Source: Xylanimonas oleitrophica (GTDB lineage: Bacteria; Actinomycetota; Actinomycetes; Actinomycetales; Cellulomonadaceae). Taken from it: DNA of 64,000 nt. Positions 32,987-42,171 of the stretch are shown one piece after another (position 1 is the first letter of the stretch; each line of letters starts with the position of its first letter). A program made the translations under genes and the position numbers. The DNA is taken from contig NZ_QKWH01000003.1 of the NCBI RefSeq assembly GCF_003244315.1, positions 1 through 64,000 of the forward strand, read 5' to 3'. The notes beneath the pieces are model-generated. The model had not been told where the DNA came from. It saw nothing but the letters and a program-made list of their open reading frames with translations, and did not search any database.

Positions 32987-33514
32987 CTACTTGATGAAGC
33001 GGATGTTCAGCGGGTAGCGGTACGGCTGGTGCTTGTTGGCCGTCACCGACGCGATGATGCCGACGACGACGGCGAAGATCGCGACGGCCGGCACCAGGAC
33101 GAAGCCGATGAGCAGGAACACGCTGACCCAGGCGACCGCCGCGGCGATGAGGATCGTGATCTGGAAGTTCAGCGACTCCTTGGCGTGCTCTCCGACGAAC
33201 GGGCTGCGGTCGCGGTACATGAGCCAGATGACGAGCGGCACGAGGAACCCGAGGATGCCGCCGGTCGCCAGGGCGACGATCAGCGGTCCGAGGTGGGCGA
33301 GGAGGGCCCACGTGCGCTCCTCGGACGGCGAGAGCGCGGACGGGCCGGGGCCGTGGCCGCCCTGCCCGTAGCCGCCTTGCCCGTAGCCGGGCTGCTGGTA
33401 GGGCTGGCCGTAGCCCTGCTGGGGCTGCTGGCCGTAGCCCTGGTAGGGCGGCTGCTGCCCGGAGGGCTGGCCCGGCTGCGGCTCGGGCGAGGGCGGGGTG
33501 GTGGGGTCGCTCAC
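32987..33514 (-). CDS. DUF4870 membrane protein with Q/Y/G/P-rich tail
   Basis: A 175-residue protein. The first 57 residues are a disordered tail of repeated QGYGQ/PYQQ/YGQGG units; the rest has three or four membrane helices and the DUF4870 pattern TWALLAHLGPLIVAL, LVIWLMYRDRSPFVGEHAKE and LNFQITI. Members are widespread membrane proteins of unknown function. The start is GTG 33514 (read leftwards). It is divergent from another membrane protein with a similar low-complexity N-terminus. Confidence 0.85.
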   Translation of the reverse strand: MSDPTTPPSPEPQPGQPSGQQPPYQGYGQQPQQGYGQPYQQPGYGQGGYGQGGHGPGPSALSPSEERTWALLAHLGPLIVALATGGILGFLVPLVIWLMYRDRSPFVGEHAKESLNFQITILIAAAVAWVSVFLLIGFVLVPAVAIFAVVVGIIASVTANKHQPYRYPLNIRFIK

Positions 33515-33679
33515 GGTGTGCTCCTGGTCGGCAAGGTCGCGGGTCGCCGGACGGGCGGCCAGGGACACACGGTAGGGCCGGCAGGGGTCACCTGTCCGCA
33601 CGAGAGGCCGGCGGGCGTCCTCGGTGGGTCCCGGTGCGGCGCGCTGGCGCTCGGGCGGGCCGCACGCCAGGCTGTGCCC

Positions 33680-34621
33680 ATGAGCGACCCTTACGGCGCG
33701 CCGGCGCCGCGTGACCCTGACGAGCCGCAGCCTCCTCAGTACGGCCAGGGCCAGCCCTCGCAGCAGCCGCAGCAGCCGCAGTACGGCCAGCCCCAGCCTC
33801 CCCAGCACGGCCAGCAGCCGCCACAGTACGGCCAGCCAGGCCCGCCGCGGTACGGCCAGTACGGCGACCTGCCCCAGGCCCCGCTGCCGCCGGACCCGTA
33901 CGGCCGTGGCGCCGGTGCCGGCCACCCGAGCGGTCCGCCCTCGGTGGGGACGGCGTTCTCGTGGGCCTTCTCGGCGTTCGGTCGCAGCGCCGGCACGTGG
34001 CTGGTGGCCGCGCTGCTGCTGGGTGTGCTGAGCTCGCTCGTCAGCTGGATGGCGACGCCGTCGCTGCGCGAGGTGTTCAGCGGGAACCTGGGTGACATCG
34101 GTGCGCTGGAGACGGCCCTCCAGGTGCAGCTCACGTTCCAGGACGTGCTGCTCGCGGCGGCGGGCGACGTCGTGACGACGGTGCTGGTGGCGTTCCTGCT
34201 CAACGGTGCCCTGGTGGCGACGCGTCAGGGCCGGGCACGCCTGGGCGAGCTGTTCGCGGTGCGCGACCTGGGCCAGGTCGTGGTGCTGGCGGCGATCCTC
34301 GTGGTGATCAACCTGGTGCTGTCGTTCGTGCCGCTGGTGGGCTGGCTGCTGTCGGTGGTGGTCGGCTTCATGCTGGCGGCGTCGCTGCTGTTCGTGCTGG
34401 ACCAGGGGCAGGACGCGGTCACGGCGCTGCGCTCGAGCTGGGCGTTCACGCGTCAGCACCTGGGGGCGTGGCTGCTGACGGCCGTGCTGGCGGTCGTGGT
34501 GCTGGTGGTGGGCTTCCTCGCGTTGTTCGTGGGCTCGCTCGTGGCGTTCCCCGTGGCGGCCCTGATGGTGGCGCACATGTACCGCCGTCTGACGGGTGGC
34601 CAGGTGGCGCAGCCGGCCTGA
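33680..34621 (+). CDS. Multi-helix membrane protein with PQYGQ-repeat N-terminus
   Basis: A 313-residue protein. Residues 1-95 are disordered, with repeated PQYGQ/PPQ units (DNA about 33733-33870); residues 95-305 hold about six membrane helices, starting SVGTAFSWAFSAFGRSAGTW. The membrane part resembles proteins annotated as glycerophosphoryl diester phosphodiesterase membrane domain or DUF975-like proteins, but no catalytic domain is present, so its function is unknown. CAGGCT stands seven bases before ATG 33680. It converges with the DUF3097 gene with only three bases between the stop codons. Confidence 0.75.
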   Translation: MSDPYGAPAPRDPDEPQPPQYGQGQPSQQPQQPQYGQPQPPQHGQQPPQYGQPGPPRYGQYGDLPQAPLPPDPYGRGAGAGHPSGPPSVGTAFSWAFSAFGRSAGTWLVAALLLGVLSSLVSWMATPSLREVFSGNLGDIGALETALQVQLTFQDVLLAAAGDVVTTVLVAFLLNGALVATRQGRARLGELFAVRDLGQVVVLAAILVVINLVLSFVPLVGWLLSVVVGFMLAASLLFVLDQGQDAVTALRSSWAFTRQHLGAWLLTAVLAVVVLVVGFLALFVGSLVAFPVAALMVAHMYRRLTGGQVAQPA

Positions 34622-34635
34622 CGGCTACGCCGTCA
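34619..34635. terminator. Hairpin shared by two convergent stop codons
   Basis: TGACGGC, TAC, GCCGTCA: a perfect 7-bp inverted repeat in which the left arm begins with the plus-strand TGA stop and the loop region contains the minus-strand TAG stop of DUF3097. It may serve as a compact bidirectional terminator. Confidence 0.45.
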
Positions 34636-35494
34636 CGAAGTCGATGAGCTCCTCGACCCGGCCCAGCAGGGCCGGGTCGAGGTCGCGGTAGTCGCGCACG
34701 GAGCGCAGGATCCGCTTCCAGGCGCGGGCGACGTCCTCCTGGCTGGAGGCGGGCCAGCCGAGCTCGCGCAGGATGCCGCGCTTCCACTCGGTGCCGCGCT
34801 CGATGACGGGCCAGGCCGTGAGGCCGAGGCGCTCGGCGCGCACGGCCTGCCACACGTCGACGTAGGGGTGGCCGAGCACCAGCACCGTGCCCGCGGGGAC
34901 GGTGCGCAGGGCGGCGTCGGCCAGGCGCTGCTCCTTGGAGCCGGGCACGAGGTGGTCGACGAGCACGCCGACGCGTCGTTCGGGCGTGGGCCGGAACTCG
35001 GCGAGGGCGTCGGCGAGGTTGTCGACGCCGTCGAGCATCTCGACGACGACGCCCTCGACGCGCAGGTCGTCGCCCCAGACCTTCTCGACGAGCTCGGCGT
35101 CGTGCTTGCCCTCGACCCAGATGCGGGAGCCTCGGGCCACGCGGGCGCGCTGGCCGTGCACGGCGACGGAGCCGGAGGCGGTGCGGGCCGGGGCCTGGGG
35201 GGCGCGGGAGGTGACCGGCGGGGTGAGCAGCACGGGCTCGCCGTCCACCCAGAACCCGGGCCCGAGGGGGAAGGATCGGGTGCGACCGGCGCGATCCTCG
35301 AGGACGACCAGGTGGACGCCGCCCGACTTCTCGACCCGCACGACGGCGCCGACCCAGCCCGTCTGCACCTCCTCGACCACGAGCCCTGGCTCGGCAGCCT
35401 GAGGGCGCGCCTTCGGCCGTGCGCGGTGGTGCGAGGCGGCGCCGCCGCCCGCGGACGAGGAGGACAGGACGTCGGATCCGTAGCGGTCGTGCAC
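34625..35494 (-). CDS. DUF3097-family protein
   Basis: A 289-residue protein of the actinobacterial DUF3097 family. It starts HDRYGSDVL, has a basic alanine-rich stretch (20-35), a beta-rich region with GFWVDGEPVLLTPP, and a Toprim-like segment SRIWVEGKHDAELVEKVWGD (124-143) followed by GVVVEMLDGVDNL and RRVGVLVDHLVPGSKEQRL. The last motifs look like the acidic Toprim metal-binding pattern (E and DxD-like), so a nucleic-acid enzyme role is possible but unproven. GTG 35494 follows TAGGCT (35502-35507 on the minus strand) by seven bases. Confidence 0.82.
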   Translation of the reverse strand: MHDRYGSDVLSSSSAGGGAASHHRARPKARPQAAEPGLVVEEVQTGWVGAVVRVEKSGGVHLVVLEDRAGRTRSFPLGPGFWVDGEPVLLTPPVTSRAPQAPARTASGSVAVHGQRARVARGSRIWVEGKHDAELVEKVWGDDLRVEGVVVEMLDGVDNLADALAEFRPTPERRVGVLVDHLVPGSKEQRLADAALRTVPAGTVLVLGHPYVDVWQAVRAERLGLTAWPVIERGTEWKRGILRELGWPASSQEDVARAWKRILRSVRDYRDLDPALLGRVEELIDFVTA

Positions 35495-35501
35495 GCCGGG
35501 G

Positions 35502-35507
35502 AGCCTA
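35502..35507 (-). promoter_or_regulatory. -10 element of the leaderless DUF3097 promoter
   Basis: TAGGCT on the minus strand, seven bases before GTG 35494. It is part of a divergent pair with the esterase promoter, leaving 65 bases between the two -10 elements. Confidence 0.6.
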
Positions 35508-35572
35508 GGGGAGCGGCGCCGCGGGCGCCCGGGCGCCGCGCCGGACCCCCGGTGTGCTCGGCGGGGCCGTCG

Positions 35573-35578
35573 TACCCT
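35573..35578 (+). promoter_or_regulatory. -10 element of the leaderless esterase promoter
   Basis: TACCCT six bases before GTG 35585, divergent from the DUF3097 promoter. Confidence 0.55.
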
Positions 35579-35584
35579 CGCCGG

Positions 35585-36742
35585 GTGCCCACGTCTGCCT
35601 CTCGCGGCCGGTCGGTCGCCCGCCCGTCCCGGCCGCTGGCCGTGGTGGTGGGCCACGCGGTCCTGGCGGCCGTGGCTCGCCTGCCCCGTCCGGTGCTGCG
35701 GCTGCTGGCGGGGCGGCCACGGGTGGTGGCCGGGCGCACGCTCGCTCCCGAGGTGCAGCTCGCCCTGCGCCTGACGGGAGCCGCCCGCGGGGAGCCTGCG
35801 GCCGGCACGGGCGTCGTGGACGTCGCGCAGATGCGGGCGCGCACCGCGTTCCAGGCCGCCGTCGTGGGGTCGCGCCCGCGCGTGCACGAGGTGTTCGCCG
35901 CGGGCCTGGCCGTCCCGGGCGCGGTGCTGCCCGCTCGCGTGTACCGGCCGTCTGCGCGGCGGGCCGCCGGCGTGGTCGTCTACCTGCACGGGGGCGGCTG
36001 GGTCACCGGGGACCTCGACACGCACGACGGCGTCTGCCGCGCGCTCGCCCGCGGGAGCGGGCTGACGGTGGTGTCGGTCGCGTACCGGCGCGCTCCCGAG
36101 CACCCGTACCCGGTGCCGGTCGAGGACGCGGTGGCGGGCTTCCGCGCGGTGCGTGACCACCCGGTGGCGGCGGGGCTGCCCGTGGCGGTCGCGGGAGACA
36201 GCGCGGGCGGCGCCCTGGCCGCCGTCGTCGCCCGTCGTACCCGGGACGACGTGCGCGACGGCGGGGAGGCGGGGTCGGGTGCGCCGGTGGCGCAGCTGCT
36301 GCTCTACCCGGGCACGGACCTGACGTCCCGCCGGCCGTCGTTCGACGCCTTCGGTACGGGCTACGCGCTGACGGCCGCGGACGTGGACCGCTACCGGGAC
36401 CTGTACCTGGGGGTGGAGCCGGCGGGCGCGGGCGCTCCGCCGCCGGTCGCGGCGGAGCCGGACGCCTCGCCGCTGCTGGCGCCGGACACCGACCTGACGG
36501 GCGTCGCCCCGGCCTACGTGGCGGTCGCCGGGTTCGACGTGCTGCACGACGAAGGGGTGGCGTACGCCGGGCGGCTGCGCGGGGCGGGCGTCCCGACGAC
36601 CCTCGTGGTCGAGGAGGGGCTGGTGCACGCGTTCGCGAACCTCGCGGGAGCGTCGCGGACGGCGGCGCACGCCCTGGAGCGTGCCGCCCGGGCGCTCGGC
36701 GCGCTGGTCGCGGCCGCGCCCGCGCCGGGCTCGCACGCGTAG
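35585..36742 (+). CDS. HSL-family alpha/beta hydrolase (esterase/lipase)
   Basis: A 385-residue hydrolase of the hormone-sensitive lipase family. The oxyanion motif is [11 protein letters not shown] (about 126-136), the nucleophile GDSAGG (about 203-208), the acid lies in [10 protein letters not shown] and the histidine in VHAFAN near the C-terminus. The first 75 residues are basic with one hydrophobic stretch (about 19-40) that could be an anchor. The substrate is unknown; short acyl esters are typical. The stop codon is two bases before the CIRCE element of hrcA. Confidence 0.9.
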   Translation: MPTSASRGRSVARPSRPLAVVVGHAVLAAVARLPRPVLRLLAGRPRVVAGRTLAPEVQLALRLTGAARGEPAAGTGVVDVAQMRARTAFQAAVVGSRPRVHEVFAAGLAVPGAVLPARVYRPSARRAAGVVVYLHGGGWVTGDLDTHDGVCRALARGSGLTVVSVAYRRAPEHPYPVPVEDAVAGFRAVRDHPVAAGLPVAVAGDSAGGALAAVVARRTRDDVRDGGEAGSGAPVAQLLLYPGTDLTSRRPSFDAFGTGYALTAADVDRYRDLYLGVEPAGAGAPPPVAAEPDASPLLAPDTDLTGVAPAYVAVAGFDVLHDEGVAYAGRLRGAGVPTTLVVEEGLVHAFANLAGASRTAAHALERAARALGALVAAAPAPGSHA

Positions 36743-36743
36743 G

Positions 36744-36770
36744 ATGGCACTCGGACGTCGAGAGTGCTAG
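36744..36770. promoter_or_regulatory. CIRCE operator for HrcA
   Basis: ATGGCACTC, nine bases, GAGTGCTAG: a close match to the CIRCE consensus TTAGCACTC-N9-GAGTGCTAA. It lies 19 bases upstream of the hrcA start and only one base after the preceding gene's stop codon. A TAGGAT -10-like element (36740-36745) overlaps its left arm, so HrcA bound here would block its own promoter. Confidence 0.9.
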
Positions 36771-36789
36771 CGACGACGAGGAGGGGACC

Positions 36790-37836
36790 GTGAGCGAGGA
36801 GCGTCGGCTCGAGGTGCTGCGCGCCATCGTCGAGGACTACGTCGCCACGCGTGAGCCCGTGGGGTCCCGGGTGCTCACGGAGCGGCACGGCCTCGGCGTC
36901 TCGCCGGCGACGATCCGCAACGACATGGCGGCGCTGGAGGAGGCGGGCTACATCGCCCAGCCGCACACGTCCGCCGGGCGCATCCCGACGGACAAGGGCT
37001 ACCGCCTCTTCGTCGACCGGCTGGCCGAGGTGCGGCCGCTGTCGACGCCGCAGAAGCGGGCCATCGAGACGTTCCTGTCCGAGGCGGTCGATCTCGACGA
37101 CGTGCTGACCCGGGCCGGGCGCCTGATCGCCCAGCTGACCGGGCAGGTCGCCGTCGTGCAGTACCCGTCGCTGCGCCGCTCCGGTCTGCGCCACCTGGAG
37201 CTGGTCCCCGTGGGGGACGACAGGCTCCTGGTCGTCGTCATCACCGACACGGGGCGGGTGGAGCAGCGCTTCCTGGACGTCTCGCCGGCCGGGGACGCCG
37301 AGCCGCTCGTCCTGGACGACGGCCTGCTCGGCGAGCTGCGGGCCCGGCTCAACGCCGCGGCCGCCGGCAAGCGCCTGGACCAGCTGCCCGACGCCTTCGC
37401 CCAGGTGGCCGAGGGGGTGGAGCCGCGGGTGGCCCCCCTGGCACGCCTGGTCGCCGAGACCGTGGTGGACACCCTGGGCGAGGAGAACGAGGAGCGCATC
37501 GTGCTCGCCGGCACCGCGAACCTGGCGCGCGCCGGCATGCGGTTCGAGCAGGGGCTGCGGCCCGTGCTCGAGGCGCTCGAGGAGCAGGTGGTGCTGCTCG
37601 GGCTGCTCACCGAGATGGCCGGGGACCCGGTCGCGGTGCGCATCGGGCACGAGAACGGTCTGGAGGGGCTCACCGAGGCGTCGGTGGTGACCTCCGGCTA
37701 CGGGCCGTCGTCCGCCGACGGCGGGGACTCCCTGGCGATCCTGGGCTCCATCGGGCCCACCCGCATGGACTACCCGGGCACCATCGCGTCGGTCCGCGCC
37801 GTGGCACGCTACCTGTCACGCGTGCTGCCCGGCTGA
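36790..37836 (+). CDS. hrcA: Heat-inducible repressor HrcA
   Basis: A 348-residue HrcA. The N-terminal winged helix contains [20 protein letters not shown] and [20 protein letters not shown], followed by [18 protein letters not shown] and the dimerisation/GAF-like region. It represses chaperone genes through CIRCE and needs GroEL to be active. The CIRCE immediately upstream shows autoregulation. GAGGAGG precedes GTG 36790. dnaJ follows after 45 bases, probably in the same operon. Confidence 0.97.
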   Translation: MSEERRLEVLRAIVEDYVATREPVGSRVLTERHGLGVSPATIRNDMAALEEAGYIAQPHTSAGRIPTDKGYRLFVDRLAEVRPLSTPQKRAIETFLSEAVDLDDVLTRAGRLIAQLTGQVAVVQYPSLRRSGLRHLELVPVGDDRLLVVVITDTGRVEQRFLDVSPAGDAEPLVLDDGLLGELRARLNAAAAGKRLDQLPDAFAQVAEGVEPRVAPLARLVAETVVDTLGEENEERIVLAGTANLARAGMRFEQGLRPVLEALEEQVVLLGLLTEMAGDPVAVRIGHENGLEGLTEASVVTSGYGPSSADGGDSLAILGSIGPTRMDYPGTIASVRAVARYLSRVLPG

Positions 37837-37881
37837 CGCGTCCGAAGAACTTCCGAACCATCCGTCGAACCTGAGAGAACC

Positions 37882-39006
37882 GTGGCCGACTACTACGAGA
37901 TCCTGGGCGTCGAGCGCGACGCCACGCCCGAGCAGATCAAGAAGGCGTACCGGAGGCTCGCTCGCGAGCTGCACCCGGACGTCGCCGGCGAGGCCGGCGA
38001 GGAGAAGTTCAAGGACGTCGCGCGCGCGTACGAGGTGCTCTCGAACCCCGAGAAGCGCCAGCAGTACGACATGGGTGTGGACCCCACGGCGCCCGGTGGC
38101 GGCGCGGGCGGGGGCTTCGGCGCGGGCTTCGGCTTCCAGGACATCTTCGAGACCTTCTTCGGCGGCGGGCAGACGGCCCAGGGGCCGGTGCCCCGCTCGC
38201 GGCGCGGCCAGGACGCCCTCGTCCGCCTCGACGTCGACCTCGCGGAGGCCACGTTCGGCGCCAAGCGTGAGCTGCAGGTCGACACGGCCGTGGCGTGCTC
38301 CACGTGCAGCGGCAACGGGGCACGCCCGGGCACCTCGCTGCGCACCTGCGACGTGTGCGCGGGCCGCGGCCACGTGCAGCGCGTGGCCCGGTCGTTCCTC
38401 GGCCAGGTCATGACGACGGCGCCCTGCTCGGCGTGCGGCGGCTACGGCACGGTCATCCCCGAGCCGTGCCCGGACTGCGCCGGCGAGGGCCGCGTGCGCT
38501 CGCGCCGCACCCTGACGGTCAACGTCCCGGCCGGCGTCGACACCGGCACGCGCATCAAGCTCACGGCCCAGGGCGAGGTCGGCCCCGGCGGCGGTCCTGC
38601 CGGCGACCTGTACGTGGAGATCCGCGAGAAGCCGCACGAGGTGTTCGTGCGGCGCGGCGACGACCTGCACTGCACGCTGCCGGTGCCGATGACGGCGGCG
38701 GCACTGGGCACGGTGCTCGAGCTCGAGACGCTCGACGGCCAGCAGGAGATCGACCTGCGGCCGGGCACCCAGCCGGGCCAGGTCGTCACCCTCAAGGGGC
38801 TCGGCGTCGGGCACCTGCACTCGGGCGGCCGCGGCGACCTGCACGTCCATGTCGAGGTGTCGGTGCCGACGGCCCTGGACGACGAGCAGACGGAGCTGTT
38901 GCGCAAGCTCGCCGCGCTGCGGGGCGAGGAGCGGCCCGAGTCGCGCCTGTCGGCCGCGCACCCGGGGGTGTTCTCGCGGCTGCGTGACAAGCTGAGCGGC
39001 CGGTGA
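37882..39006 (+). CDS. dnaJ: Chaperone DnaJ (type I J-domain protein)
   Basis: A 374-residue co-chaperone of DnaK: J-domain with HPD ([13 protein letters not shown], about 30-42), glycine/phenylalanine-rich region (about 75-100), four CxxCxGxG zinc motifs ([32 protein letters not shown]) and the C-terminal substrate-binding domain. It is the actinobacterial DnaJ2 type that follows hrcA. A weak GAGAG ribosome site precedes GTG 37882. Confidence 0.97.
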   Translation: MADYYEILGVERDATPEQIKKAYRRLARELHPDVAGEAGEEKFKDVARAYEVLSNPEKRQQYDMGVDPTAPGGGAGGGFGAGFGFQDIFETFFGGGQTAQGPVPRSRRGQDALVRLDVDLAEATFGAKRELQVDTAVACSTCSGNGARPGTSLRTCDVCAGRGHVQRVARSFLGQVMTTAPCSACGGYGTVIPEPCPDCAGEGRVRSRRTLTVNVPAGVDTGTRIKLTAQGEVGPGGGPAGDLYVEIREKPHEVFVRRGDDLHCTLPVPMTAAALGTVLELETLDGQQEIDLRPGTQPGQVVTLKGLGVGHLHSGGRGDLHVHVEVSVPTALDDEQTELLRKLAALRGEERPESRLSAAHPGVFSRLRDKLSGR

Positions 39007-39046
39007 GCACGGCGTACCGGCGCGGCGTGCCGGGCGTGGTGGTGCC

Positions 39047-39847
39047 GTGAGCGCCCCGGTCTTCCTCGCCGACGGCGGCACCCCTCTGACCCAGGTGGGC
39101 CCGGGCGGCACGTACGTGCTCGAGGGGGCCGAGGGGCGCCACGCGGGCGTGGTGCAGCGCAAGCGCGCCGGGGAGCGGGTCGACGTCGTCGACGGCGCGG
39201 GCGTGCGGCTGCTGTGCCGGGTCGCGGCGGCCGACGGCGGCGTGCTGCGTCTCGACGTCGACGAGGTGGTGCACGAGCCCGCGCCCGACGTCGTCGTCAC
39301 CCTGGTCCAGGCGCTCGCGAAGGGTGATCGCGACGAGCTGGCCGTGGAGGCGGCGGTCGAGACCGGCGTGGACGCCGTCGTGCCGTGGCAGGCGGAACGC
39401 TCCGTCGTGGTCTGGCGCGGGGACCGGGCGGCGAGGTCGCGGGCGCGCTGGGTGGCGACGGTGCGCGCGGCGGTGAAGCAGGCGCGCCGGGCGTGGCTGC
39501 CGCCCGTGGCCGAGGCGTGCACCACCAAGCAGCTCGCGGTGCGCGTGCGCGAGGTCGTCGCCGCGGGCGGGGCGGTGCTCGTGCTGCACGAGGAGGCCAC
39601 GACGGCGGTGGGCAGCGTGCCGCTGCCCGTGCCCGCCGCGGGCGGGCCGACGCCGGAGCTCCTCGTCGTCGTCGGGCCCGAGGGCGGCATCTCCGAGGCG
39701 GAGGTGACCGCCCTGAGCGACGCCGGGGCCGTGCTCGTGCGGCTGGGGCCTCACGTGCTGCGGACGTCGACCGCCGGTCCGGTCGCCGTCGCGCTGCTCA
39801 GCGAGCGGCTCGGCCGGTGGGCCGTCGCGCCTGACGGGCGGGCCTGA
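39047..39847 (+). CDS. rsmE: 16S rRNA (uracil-1498-N3)-methyltransferase RsmE
   Basis: A 266-residue SPOUT-class methyltransferase. The N-terminal PUA-like domain includes EGRHAGVVQRKRAGERVDVVDG-type sequence (about 27-48), then LVQALAKGDRDELAVEAAVE and the SAM-binding knot LLVVVGPEGGISEAEV and RLGPHVLRTSTAGPVA. It methylates U1498 in 16S rRNA. The order hrcA-dnaJ-rsmE is conserved, and the gap after dnaJ is 40 bases. Confidence 0.94.
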   Translation: MSAPVFLADGGTPLTQVGPGGTYVLEGAEGRHAGVVQRKRAGERVDVVDGAGVRLLCRVAAADGGVLRLDVDEVVHEPAPDVVVTLVQALAKGDRDELAVEAAVETGVDAVVPWQAERSVVVWRGDRAARSRARWVATVRAAVKQARRAWLPPVAEACTTKQLAVRVREVVAAGGAVLVLHEEATTAVGSVPLPVPAAGGPTPELLVVVGPEGGISEAEVTALSDAGAVLVRLGPHVLRTSTAGPVAVALLSERLGRWAVAPDGRA

Positions 39848-39879
39848 CGGGCGGGGCACCGCCAGGTAACGTGCGGGGC

Positions 39880-40236
39880 ATGACGAGCGTCGACGCCACC
39901 CAGGACTGCATCTTCTGCAAGATCGTCGCCGGGCAGCTGCCGGCCGACGTCGTCGCGACCTCGGAGCGTTCGCTCGCGTTCCGCGACATCGACCCGCAGG
40001 CCCCGGTGCACGTGCTCGTGGTGCCCCGCGAGCACCACGGCGACGTGTCGGTGCTCGCCGCGGCCGACCCCGCGCTGCTCGCCGACATGGTGGCGCTGGC
40101 CGACCAGGTGGCGGGAGAGCTGGCCGACGGGCAGTACCGCCTGATCTTCAACAGCGGTCCCCGTGCCGGCCAGAGCGTCTTCCACGTGCACGGCCACGTG
40201 ATCTCCGGCGCCCAGCTCGGCTGGTCGCCCGCCTGA
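39880..40236 (+). CDS. HIT-family nucleotide hydrolase
   Basis: A 118-residue HIT-domain protein: DCIFCKIVAGQLPADVV at the start and the histidine-triad FHVHGHVISG near the end. These proteins hydrolyse nucleoside phosphoramidates and adenylated lysine (HinT/HIT). ATG 39880 follows TAACGT (39867-39872) by seven bases, so although it follows rsmE closely it probably also has its own leaderless promoter. Confidence 0.94.
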   Translation: MTSVDATQDCIFCKIVAGQLPADVVATSERSLAFRDIDPQAPVHVLVVPREHHGDVSVLAAADPALLADMVALADQVAGELADGQYRLIFNSGPRAGQSVFHVHGHVISGAQLGWSPA

Positions 40237-40264
40237 CCGGGCGGCCCGGGCGCCGCGGCGCGGG

Positions 40265-40435
40265 TCAGCCGGCGGCCAGGCGCACGACGGCGTCGACCAG
40301 GCCGGAGAGGGCCACGGCGGTGCCGACGAGCAGCGCGAGGAGGGCTGCCGCCGCGGCGGCAGCCAGCGTCCAGTCGCGCACCGTGCCGCGGGCGCGGGCG
40401 CGGACGAGGGGGCGGGGAGCGGGGGTCGAGGTCAT
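40265..40435 (-). CDS. Small single-span membrane protein (56 residues)
   Basis: A 56-residue frame with a basic N-terminus (MTSTPAPRPLVRARARG) and one hydrophobic helix (about 23-46) ending RLAAG. GAGGG lies eight bases upstream of the ATG at 40435 (read leftwards). Third codon positions are nearly all G or C, as expected here. It converges on the HIT gene and is divergent from phoH. No family is recognised; it could be a small membrane protein or, less likely, a chance frame. Confidence 0.55.
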   Translation of the reverse strand: MTSTPAPRPLVRARARGTVRDWTLAAAAAAALLALLVGTAVALSGLVDAVVRLAAG

Positions 40436-40654
40436 GACAAGAACCCTCGCCCCGCGGCCCTGCCCGCCGCGTCGGCCGGTGGGCGGGTGTGAGGGCCGGG
40501 CCGCTCAGACCTGGGGAGGACACCGGTCAGCCCGCGGTCGGACGCCGCCCCGGCACCGTGCCCTGAGCGAAACGCCGGGACGCGCGCGCGGCGCGCCGAT
40601 AGACTGGCCGTCCCACCACGCCGCCCTGAGGAGTGCATCGGCGCCAGCCGGCTC

Positions 40655-41713
40655 ATGACCGCCACGAACCACAGTCCCGACGCCCGGGCCACGGAGCACC
40701 GGATCGTCGTCCCGAGCCACGTCCCGATGGTGGCCCTGCTCGGCAGCCGCGACTCCGTGCTCCGCGCCGTCGAGGACGGTTTCCCGCGGGTGGACGTGCA
40801 CGCGCGCGGCAACGAGATCTCCGTGTCCGGGCCCGCGGGCGACGTCGCCCTGGTCTCCCGGCTGCTCGACGAGCTGGTCGAGGTGGTCGAGGCCGGCACG
40901 CAGCTGACCCCCGACGTGGTGCGCCGGTCGGTGTCGATGCTCACGGCCGAGCAGGCCCAGCGGCCCGCCGAGGTGCTCACCTTCAACATCCTGTCGAACC
41001 GCGGCCGCACCATCCGGCCCAAGACGGTGGGGCAGAAGCACTACGTCGAGGCCATCGACGCGAACACGATCACGTTCGGCATCGGCCCGGCGGGCACGGG
41101 CAAGACGTACCTCGCCATGGCCAAGGCGGTGCAGGCCCTGCAGTCGCACCAGGTCAACCGCATCATCCTGACGCGCCCGGCCGTCGAGGCGGGCGAACGG
41201 CTCGGCTACCTGCCCGGCTCCCTGAGCGAGAAGATCGACCCGTACCTGCGTCCGCTGTACGACGCGCTGCACGACATGGTGGACCCGGACTCGATCCCCA
41301 AGCTCATCGAGGCGGGCACGATCGAGGTGGCCCCGCTGGCGTACATGCGTGGGCGCTCGCTGAACGACTCCTTCATCGTGCTGGACGAGGCGCAGAACAC
41401 CACGCCCGAGCAGATGAAGATGTTCCTGACGCGCCTGGGCTTCGGGTCGAAGATGGTCATCACGGGCGACGCGACGCAGGTCGACCTGCCCGGCGGGACG
41501 TCGTCGGGCCTGCGGGCGGTGCAGGACATCCTGACCGGCGTGGACGACGTCGAGTTCTGCCGCCTCGGCTCCGCCGACGTGGTGCGCCACCGCCTGGTGA
41601 GCGACATCATCGACGCGTACGCGCGCTGGGACACCGCCCCCGCCGCGGGCGACGGGCACAATCGCCCCGTGAACCAGCGGGACCGAGGGGCGCGACGGGT
41701 GAGCGACAGGTGA
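40655..41713 (+). CDS. phoH: PhoH-like ATPase/RNA-binding protein
   Basis: A 352-residue PhoH family protein. An N-terminal KH-like region (residues 20-100) is followed by the ATPase core with Walker A GPAGTGKT (about 144-151), [39 protein letters not shown] (Walker B) and [11 protein letters not shown]. The family is associated with RNA processing and ribosome maturation next to YbeY. TAGACT at 40600-40605 is a plausible -10, giving a leader of about 43 bases. The stop overlaps the ybeY start. Confidence 0.95.
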   Translation: MTATNHSPDARATEHRIVVPSHVPMVALLGSRDSVLRAVEDGFPRVDVHARGNEISVSGPAGDVALVSRLLDELVEVVEAGTQLTPDVVRRSVSMLTAEQAQRPAEVLTFNILSNRGRTIRPKTVGQKHYVEAIDANTITFGIGPAGTGKTYLAMAKAVQALQSHQVNRIILTRPAVEAGERLGYLPGSLSEKIDPYLRPLYDALHDMVDPDSIPKLIEAGTIEVAPLAYMRGRSLNDSFIVLDEAQNTTPEQMKMFLTRLGFGSKMVITGDATQVDLPGGTSSGLRAVQDILTGVDDVEFCRLGSADVVRHRLVSDIIDAYARWDTAPAAGDGHNRPVNQRDRGARRVSDR

Positions 41714-42171
41714 GCATCGAGGTCAACAACGAGTCGGGGTACGAGACCCCCGACCTCGACGAGGCGGAGTTCGCCGCGCTCGCGCGGTTCGTGCTGGACG
41801 CCATGCACGTGCACCCGATGAGCGAGCTGTCGATCCTGTTCGTCGACACCGACGTCATGACGGACCTGCACGTGCGGTGGATGGACGAGCCCGGCCCCAC
41901 CGACGTGCTGTCGTTCCCCATGGACGAGCTGCGCCCCGGCCGGGAGGGCGACGTCACGCCGCCCGGGACGCTCGGCGACATCGTGCTGTGCCCGGAGGTT
42001 GCGGCCAAGCAGGCCGTCGTGGCCGGGCACTCGGCGGTGGAGGAGATGCTGCTGCTGACGACGCACGGCATCCTCCACCTGCTCGGCTACGACCACGCCG
42101 AGCCCGAGGAGGAGAAGGAGATGTTCGCGCTCCAGCGGCGGCTCCTGCTCACCTTCCTCGCCGGTCGATGA
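41710..42171 (+). CDS. ybeY: rRNA maturation endoribonuclease YbeY
   Basis: A 153-residue YbeY with the metal-binding motif [11 protein letters not shown] (about 119-129) and [10 protein letters not shown]. YbeY is a zinc-dependent RNase involved in 16S rRNA 3' end processing and ribosome quality control. GTG 41710 overlaps the phoH stop (GTGA), and its own stop overlaps the next start (ATGA). Confidence 0.96.
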   Translation: MSIEVNNESGYETPDLDEAEFAALARFVLDAMHVHPMSELSILFVDTDVMTDLHVRWMDEPGPTDVLSFPMDELRPGREGDVTPPGTLGDIVLCPEVAAKQAVVAGHSAVEEMLLLTTHGILHLLGYDHAEPEEEKEMFALQRRLLLTFLAGR

